DNA of 64,000 nt from positions 1,968,610-2,032,609 of the forward strand of contig JAQNBH010000004.1 of NCBI GenBank assembly GCA_028752905.1. The letters run 5' to 3'. The notes under the pieces were generated by a model. That model was not told the origin of the DNA, made no database searches, and saw nothing but the letters and a program-made list of their open reading frames with translations. The position numbers and the translations under genes are program-made. Below are positions 55,301 to 64,000 of this stretch, one piece after another (position 1 is the stretch's first letter; each line of letters opens with the position of its first letter). The stretch is from Cladorhizidae sp. MBARI D1340-BT2 (Eukaryota; Porifera; Demospongiae; Poecilosclerida; Cladorhizidae).

Positions 55301-58300
55301 ATGTATAACTTATCATAGCTCACAGTGTGTATATGAGGACTCATGTATAACTTATCCTAGCTCACAGTGTGTATATGAGGACTCATGTATAACTTATCCT
55401 AGCTCACAGTGTGTGTATGAGGACTCATGTATAACTTATCCTAGCTCACAGTGTGTGTATTAGGACTCGTGTATAACTTATCCTAGCTCACAGTGTGTGT
55501 ATGAGGACTCGTGTATAACTTATCCTAGCTCACAGTGTGTATATGAGGACTCATGTATAACTTATCCTAGCTCACAGTGTGTATATGAGGACTCATGTAT
55601 AACTTATCCTAGCTCACAGTGTGTATATGAGGACTCATGTATAACTTATCCTAGCTCACAGTGTGTATATGAGGCTCATGTATAACTTATCCTAGCTCAC
55701 AGTGTGTATATGAGGACTCATGTATAACTTATCCTAGCTCACAGTGTGTATATGAGGACTCATGTATAACTTATCCTAGCTCACAGTGTGTATATGAGGA
55801 CTCATGTATAACTTATCCTAGCTCACAGTGTGTATATGAGGACTCATGTATAACTTATCCTAGCTCACAGTGTGTATATGAGGACTCATGTATAACTTAT
55901 CCTAGCTCACAGTGTGTATATGAGGACTCATGTATAACTTATCCTAGCTCACAGTGTGTATATGAGGACTCATGTATAACTTATCCTAGCTCACAGTGTG
56001 TATATGAGGACTCATGTATAACTTATCCTAGCTCACAGTGTGTATATGAGGACTCATGTATAACTTATCCTAGCTCACTGTGTGTATATGAGGACTCATG
56101 TATAACTTATCCTAGCTCACAGTGTGTATATGAGGACTCATGTATAACTTATCCTAGCTCACAGTGTGTATATGAGGACTCATGTATAACTTATCCTAGC
56201 TCACAGTGTGTATATGAGGCTCATGTATAACTTATCCTAGCTCACAGTGTGTATATGAGGACTCATGTATAACTTATCCTAGCTCACAGTGTGTATATGA
56301 GGACTCATGTATAACTTATCCTAGCTCACAGTGTGTATATGAGGACTCATGTATAACTTATCCTAGCTAACAGTGTGTATATGAGGACTCATGTATAACT
56401 TATCCTAGCTCACAGTGTGTATATGAGGGCTCATGTATAACTTATCCTAGCTCACAGTGTGTATATGAGGACTCATGTATAACTTATCCTAGCTCACAGT
56501 GTGTATATGAGGACTCATGTATAACTTATCCTAGCTCACAGTGTGTATATGAGGACTCATGTATAACTTATCCTAGCTCACAGTGTGTATATGAGGACTC
56601 ATGTATAACTTATCCTAGCTCACAGTGTGTATATGAGGACTCATGTATAACTTATCCTAGCTCACAGTGTGTATATGAGGACTCATGTATAACTTATCCT
56701 AGCTCACAGTGTGTATATGAGGACTCATGTATAACTTATCCTAGCTCACAGTGTGTATATGAGGACTCATGTATAACTTATCCTAGCTCACAGTGTGTAT
56801 ATGAGGACTCATGTATAACTTATCCTAGCTCACAGTGTGTATATGAGGATTCAAGTATAACTTATCCTAGCCCACAATGTGTATATGAGCACTCATGTAT
56901 AACTTATCCTAGCTCACAGTGTGTATATGAGGACTCATGTATAACTTATCCTAGCCCACAGTGTGTATATGAGGACTCATGTATAACTTATCCTAGCCCA
57001 CAATGTGTATATGAGGACTCATGTATAACTTATCCTAGCTCACAGTGTGTATATGAGGACTCATGTATAACTAATCCTAGCTCAGTGTGTATATGAGGAC
57101 TCATGTATAACTTATCCTACCTAGCCCACAGTGTGTATATGAGGACTCATGTATAACTTATCCTAGCTCACAGTGTGTATATGAGGACTCATGTGTATAA
57201 CTTATCCTAGCCCACAGTGTGTATATGAGGACTCATGTGTATAACTTATCCTAGCCCACAGTGTGTATATGAGCACTCATGTATAACTTATCCTAGCTCA
57301 CAGTGTGTATATGAGGACTCATGTATAACTTATCCTAGCTCACAGTGTGTATATGAGGACTCATGTATAACTTATCCTAGCTCACAGTGTGTATATGAGG
57401 ACTCATGTATAACTTATCCTAGCTCACAGTGTGTATATGAGGACTCATGTATAACTTATCCTAGCTCACAGTGTGTATATGAGGACTCATGTATAACTTA
57501 TCCTAGCTCACAGTGTGTATATGAGGACTCATGTATAACTTATCCTAGCTCACAGTGTGTATATGAGGACTCATGTATAACTTATCCTAGCTCACTGTGT
57601 GTATATGAGGACTCATGTATAACTTATCCTAGCTCACAGTGTGTATATGAGGACTCATGTATAACTTATCCTAGCTCACAGTGTGTATATGAGGACTCAT
57701 GTATAACTTATCCTAGCTCACAGTGTGTATATGAGGCTCATGTATAACTTATCCTAGCTCACAGTGTGTATATGAGGACTCATGTATAACTTATCCTAGC
57801 TCACAGTGTGTATATGAGGACTCATGTATAACTTATCCTAGCTCACAGTGTGTATATGAGGACTCATGTATAACTTATCCTAGCTAACAGTGTGTATATG
57901 AGGACTCATGTATAACTTATCCTAGCTCACAGTGTGTATATGAGGGCTCATGTATAACTTATCCTAGCTCACAGTGTGTATATGAGGACTCATGTATAAC
58001 TTATCCTAGCTCACAGTGTGTATATGAGGACTCATGTATAACTTATCCTAGCTCACAGTGTGTATATGAGGACTCATGTATAACTTATCCTAGCTCACAG
58101 TGTGTATATGAGGACTCATGTATAACTTATCCTAGCTCACAGTGTGTATATGAGGACTCATGTATAACTTATCCTAGCTCACAGTGTGTATATGAGGACT
58201 CATGTATAACTTATCCTAGCTCACAGTGTGTATATGAGGACTCATGTATAACTTATCCTAGCTCACAGTGTGTATATGAGGACTCATGTATAACTTATCC

Positions 58301-61300
58301 TAGCTCACAGTGTGTATATGAGGACTCATGTATAACTTATCCTAGCTCACAGTGTGTATATGAGGATTCAAGTATAACTTATCCTAGCCCACAATGTGTA
58401 TATGAGCACTCATGTATAACTTATCCTAGCTCACAGTGTGTATATGAGGACTCATGTATAACTTATCCTAGCCCACAGTGTGTATATGAGGACTCATGTA
58501 TAACTTATCCTAGCCCACAATGTGTATATGAGGACTCATGTATAACTTATCCTAGCTCACAGTGTGTATATGAGGACTCATGTATAACTAATCCTAGCTC
58601 AGTGTGTATATGAGGACTCATGTATAACTTATCCTACCTAGCCCACAGTGTGTATATGAGGACTCATGTATAACTTATCCTAGCTCACAGTGTGTATATG
58701 AGGACTCATGTGTATAACTTATCCTAGCCCACAGTGTGTATATGAGGACTCATGTGTATAACTTATCCTAGCCCACAGTGTGTATATGAGCACTCATGTA
58801 TAACTTATCCTAGCTCACAGTGTGTATATGAGGACTCATGTATAACTTATCCTAGCTCACAGTGTGTATATGAGGACTCAGGTGTATAACTTAGTGTGTA
58901 TATGAGGACTCATGTATAACTTATCTTAGCTCACAGTGTGTATATGAGGACTCATGTATAACTTATCCTAGCTCACAGTGTGTATATGAGGACTCATGTA
59001 TAACTTATCCTAGCTCACAGTGTGTATATGAGGACTCATGTATAACTTATCCTAGCTCACAGTGTGTATATGAGGACTCATGTATAACTTATCCTATCTC
59101 AGTGTGTATATGAGGACTCATGTATAACTTATCCTAGCTCACAGTGTGTATATGCGGACTCATGTGTATAACTTATCCTAGCGCACAGTGTGTATATGAG
59201 GACTCATGTATAACTTATCCTAGCTCACAGTGTGTATATGAGGACTCATGTATAACTAATCCTAGCTCAGTGTGTATATGAGGACTCATGTATAACTTAT
59301 CCTAGCCCACAGTGTGTATATGAGGACTCATGTATAACTTATCTTAGCTCACAGTGTGTATATGAGGACTCATGTATAACTTATCCTAGCTCACAGTGTG
59401 TATATGAGGACTCATGTATAACTTATCCTAGCTCACAGTGTGTATATGAGGACTCATGTATAACTTATCCTAGCTCACAGTGTGTATATGAGGACTCATG
59501 TATAACTTATCCTAGCTCAGTGTGTATATGAGCACTCATGTATAACTTATCCTAGCTCAGTGTGTATATGAGGACTCATGTATAACTTATCCTATCTCAC
59601 AGTGTGTATATGAGGACTCATGTATAACTTATCCTAGCCCACAGTGTGTATATGAGGACTCATGTATAACTTATCCTAGCTCACAGTGTGTATATGAGGA
59701 CTCATGTATAACTTATCCTAGCTCACAGTGTGTATATGAGGCTCATGTATAACTTATCCTAGCTCACAGTGTGTATATGAGGACTCATGTATAACTTATC
59801 CTAGCCCACAGTGTGTCTATGAGGACTCATGTATAACTTATCCTAGCTCACAGTGTGTATATGAGGACTCATGTATAACTTATCCTAGCTCACAGTGTGT
59901 ATATGAGGACTCATGTATAACTTATCCTAGCTCACAGTGTGTATATGAGGACTCATGTATAACTTATCCTAGCTCACAGTGTGTGTATGAGGACTCATGT
60001 ATAACTTATCCTAGCTCACAGTGTGTGTATGAGGACTCGTGTATAACTTATCCTAGCTCACAGTGTGTATATGAGGACTCATGTATAACTTATCCTAGCT
60101 CACAGTGTGTATATGAGGACTCATGTATAACTTATCCTAGCTCACAGTGTGTATATGAGGACTCATGTATAACTTATCCTAGCTCACAGTGTGTATATGA
60201 GGACTCATGTATAACTTATCCTAGCTCACAGTGTGTATATGAGGACTCATGTATAACTTATCCTAGCTCACAGTGTGTATATGAGGACTCATGTATAACT
60301 TATCCTAGCTCACAGTGTGTATATGAGGATTCAAGTATAACTTATCCTAGCCCACAATGTGTATATGAGCACTCATGTATAACTTATCCTAGCTCACAGT
60401 GTGTATATGAGGACTCATGTATAACTTATCCTAGCCCACAGTGTGTATATGAGGACTCATGTATAACTTATCCTAGCCCACAATGTGTATATGAGGAGAC
60501 TCATGTATAACTTATCCTAGCTCACAGTGTGTATATGAGGACTCATGTATAACTTATCCTAGCTCACAGTGTGTATATGCGGACTCATGTGTATAACTTA
60601 TCCTAGCGCACAGTGTGTATATGAGGACTCATGTATAACTTATCCTAGCTCACAGTGTGTATATGAGGACTCATGTATAACTTATCCTAGCTCACAGTGT
60701 GTATATGAGGACTCATGTATAACTAATCCTAGCTCAGTGTGTATATGAGGACTCATGTATAACTTATCCTAGCCCACAGTGTGTATATGAGGACTCATGT
60801 ATAACTTATCCTAGCTCACAGTGTGTATATGAGGACTCATGTGTATAACTTATCCTAGCCCACAGTGTGTATATGAGGACTCATGTGTATAACTTATCCT
60901 AGCCCACAGTGTGTATATGAGCACTCATGTATAACTTATCCTAGCTCACAGTGTGTATATGAGGACTCATGTATAACTTATCCTAGCCCACAGTGTGTAT
61001 ATGAGCACTCATGTATAACTTATCCTAGCTCACAGTGTGTATATGAGGACTCAGGTGTATAACTTAGTGGACTCATGTATAACTTATCTTAGCTCACAGT
61101 GTGTATATGAGGACTCATGTATAACTTATCCTAGCTCACAGTGTGTATATGAGGACTCATGTATAACTTATCCTGTAGCTCACAGTGTGTATATGAGGAC
61201 TCATGTATAACTTATCCTAGCTCACAGTGTGTATATGAGGACTCATGTATAACTTATCCTATCTCAGTGTGTATATGAGGACTCATGTATAACTTATCCG

Positions 61301-64000
61301 AGCTCACAGTGTGTATATGAGGACTCATGTATAACTTATCCTAGCGCACAGTGTGTATATGAGGACTCATGTATAACTTATCCTAGCTCACAGTGTGTAT
61401 ATGAGGACTCATGTATAACTAATCCTAGCTCAGTGTGTATATGAGGACTCATGTATAACTTATCCTTGCCCACAGTGTGTATATGAGGACTCATGTATAA
61501 CTTATCTTAGCTCACAGTGTGTATATGAGGACTCATGTATAACTTATCCTAGCTCACAGTGTGTATATGAGGACTCATGTATAACTTATCCTAGCTCACA
61601 GTGTGTATATGATGACTCATGTATAACTTATCCTAGCTCACAGTGTGTATATGAGGACTCATGTATAACTTATCCTAGCCCACAGTGTGTATATGAGGAC
61701 TCATGTATAACTTATCCTAGCCCACAATGTGTATATGAGGAGACTCATGTATAACTTATCCTAGCTCACAGTGTGTATATGCGGACTCATGTGTATAACT
61801 TATCCTAGCGCACAGTGTGTATATGAGGACTCATGTATAACTTATCCTAGCTCACAGTGTGTATATGAGGACTCATGTATAACTAATCCTAGCTCAGTGT
61901 GTATATGAGGACTCATGTATAACTTATCCTAACCCACAGTGTGTATATGAGGACTCATGTATAACTTATCTTAGCTCACAGTGTGTATATGAGGACTCGT
62001 GTATAACTTATCCTAGCCCACAGTGTGTATATGAGGACTCATGTATAACTTATCTTAGCTCACAGTGTGTATATGAGGACTCATGTATAACTTATCCTAG
62101 CTCACAGTGTGTATATGAGGACTCATGTATAACTTATCCTAGCTCACAGTGTGTATATGAGGACTCATGTATAACTTATCCTAGCTCACAGTGTGTATAT
62201 GAGGACTCATGTATAACTTATCCTAGCTCAGTGTGTATATGAGCACTCATGTATAACTTATCCTAGCTCAGTGTGTATATGAGGACTCATGTATAACTTA
62301 TCCTAGCCCACAGTGTGTATATGAGGACTCATGTATAACTTATCCTAGCCCACAGTGTGTTTATGAGGACTCATGTATAACTTATCCTAGCTCACAGTGT
62401 GTATATGAGGACTCATGTATAACTTATCCTAGCTCACAGTGTGTATATGAGGACTCATGTATAACTTATCCTAGCTCACAGTGTGTATATGAGGACTCGT
62501 GTATAACTTATCCTAGCCCACAGTGTGTATATGAGGACTCATGTATAACTTATCCTAGCCCACAGTGTGTTTATGAGGACTCATGTATAACTTATCCTAG
62601 CTCACAGTGTGTATATGAGGACTCATGTATAACTAATCCTAGCTCAGTGTGTATATGAGGACTCATGTATAACTTATCCTAGCCCACAGTGTGTATATGA
62701 GGACTCATGTATAACTTATCTTAGCTCACAGTGTGTATATGAGGACTCATGTATAACTTATCCTAGCTCACAGTGTGTATATGAGGACTCATGTATAACT
62801 TATCCTAGCTCACAGTGTGTATATGAGGCTCATGTATAACTTATCCTAGCTCACAGTGTGTATATGAGGACTCATGTATAACTTATCCTAGCCCACAGTG
62901 TGTCTATGAGGACTCATGTATAACTTATCCTAGCTCACAGTGTGTATATGAGGACTCATGTATAACTTATCCTAGCTCACAGTGTGTATATGAGGACTCA
63001 TGTATAACTTATCCTAGCTCACAGTGTGTATATGAGGACTCATGTATAACTTATCCTAGCTCACAGTGTGTGTATGAGGACTCATGTATAACTTATCCTA
63101 GCTCACAGTGTGTGTATGAGGACTCGTGTATAACTTATCCTAGCTCACAGTGTGTATGAGGACTCGTGTATAACTTATCCTAGCTCACAGTGTGTTTATG
63201 AGCACTCATGTATAACTTATCCTAGCTCACAGTGTGTATATGAGGACTCATGTATAACTTATCCTAGCTCACAGTGTGTATATGAGGACTCATGTATAAC
63301 TTATCCTAGCTCACAGTGTGTATATGAGGCTCATGTATAACTTATCCTAGCTCACAGTGTGTATATGAGGACTCATGTATAACTTATCCTAGCTAACAGT
63401 GTGTATATGAGGACTCATGTATAACTTATCCTAGCTCACAGTGTGTATATGAGGACTCATGTATAACTTATCCTAGCTCACAGTGTGTATATGAGGACTC
63501 ATGTATAACTTATCCTAGCTCACAGTGTGTATATGAGGACTCATGTATAACTTATCCTAGCTCACTGTGTGTATATGAGGACTCATGTATAACTTATCCT
63601 AGCTCACAGTGTGTATATGAGGACTCATGTATAACTTATCCTAGCTCACGGTGTGTATATGAGGACTCATGTATAACTTATCCTAGCTCACAGTGTGTAT
63701 ATGAGGCTCATGTATAACTTATCCTAGCTCACAGTGTGTATATGAGGACTCATGTATAACTTATCCTAGCTCACAGTGTGTATATGAGGACTCATGTATA
63801 ACTTATCCTAGCTCACAGTGTGTATATGAGGACTCATGTATAACTTATCCTAGCTCACAGTGTGTATATGAGGACTCATGTATAACTTATCCTAGCTCAC
63901 AGTGTGTATATGAGGACTCATGTATAACTTATCCTAGCTCACAGTGTGTATATGAGGACTCATGTATAACTTATCCTAGCTCACAGTGTGTGTATGAGGA
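52304..64000 (+). repeat. 42-bp satellite array, right block
   Basis: The same 42-bp satellite as at 1-43616, in the same orientation, resuming in mid-unit at CAAGTATAACTT directly after the 17-bp minisatellite. It carries the same diagnostic variants in the same order as the left block: CAAGTA with CCCACAATG and GAGCAC, then GAGGAGACTC, then GCGGACTC with GCGCAC, then AACTAATCC with the 39-bp GCTCAGTGTG unit. Both blocks therefore descend from one array. About 278 units. It runs past the right window edge. Confidence 0.98.
55845..58879 (+). repeat. 1,517-bp tandem duplication in the right 42-bp array
   Basis: Two adjacent copies, about 55845-57361 and 57362-58879. Paired markers all lie 1,517 bp apart: CTCACTGTGT (56074 and 57591), GAGGGCTC (56425 and 57942), GAGGATTCAAG (56845 and 58362) and the odd CCTACCTAGCCC unit (ending 57120 and 58637). 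The left limit is in a canonical run and therefore approximate. The right limit is where the second copy reads CAGGTGTATAACTTAGTG and the first reads CATGTATAACTTATCC. Confidence 0.9.

Noticed and set aside
1..64000. Telomeric repeat or alpha-satellite/CENP-B-box type centromeric DNA.
   Set aside because: No TTAGGG-type short repeat and no CENP-B box were seen; the unit length of 42 bp does not match a known centromere family I can name. Location on the chromosome cannot be told.
1..64000. GATA-type transcription factor sites in every unit (reverse strand GGATAAG).
   Set aside because: The flanking base does not fit the WGATAR consensus, and presence in every unit is a trivial consequence of repetition.

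Overview
The window is almost entirely tandemly repeated DNA from a eukaryotic, probably animal, genome. The animal call rests on the only recognisable coding remnants: two hAT transposase relics of the ZMYM1-like type and one CR1/jockey-type non-LTR retrotransposon reverse transcriptase relic. All are broken. No intact gene, tRNA, rRNA, operon or CRISPR array was found. The species cannot be named from this sequence.

Layout: (1) 1-43616, a 42-bp satellite, always in the same orientation, about 1,040 units. (2) 43617-47246, a second satellite of mixed 29-bp and 33-bp units, whose right part is organised in a 428-bp higher-order repeat. (3) 47257-48795, a plus-strand hAT transposase pseudogene missing its N-terminus. 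(4) 48964-49822, a minus-strand reverse transcriptase pseudogene split by a 44-bp minisatellite (49303-49723) that appears to have grown from the RT coding sequence itself. (5) 49906-50522, the 3' end of a second, minus-strand hAT element, with a probable terminal inverted repeat end at 49906. (6) 50523-50894, a short stretch with no clear assignment. (7) 50895-52303, a 17-bp minisatellite of about 82 units. (8) 52304-64000, the 42-bp satellite again, same orientation, about 278 units.

The 42-bp array is not homogeneous. Variant units (44 bp from an extra GT or GA, 41 bp from loss of one A, 39 bp from loss of ACA, TAGCTC/TAGCCC exchanges, a GCGG...GCGCAC marker) are reused in fixed order. They show nested kilobase-scale duplications: a 7.9-kb block repeated at an offset of 21,129 bp, a 4,836-bp tandem duplication, a 3,460/3,416-bp tandem pair, a direct repeat offset by 5.9-6.07 kb, and a 1,517-bp tandem pair. 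The 43617-52303 block reads as one composite segment interrupting a formerly continuous 42-bp array. The two array ends overlap by the same nine bases of the unit (GTATAACTT), which looks like a target-site or repair duplication.

Open reading frames across the 42-bp satellite (repeating CVYEDSCITYPSSQ) exist only because 42 is divisible by three and one frame lacks stops; I do not regard them as genes.
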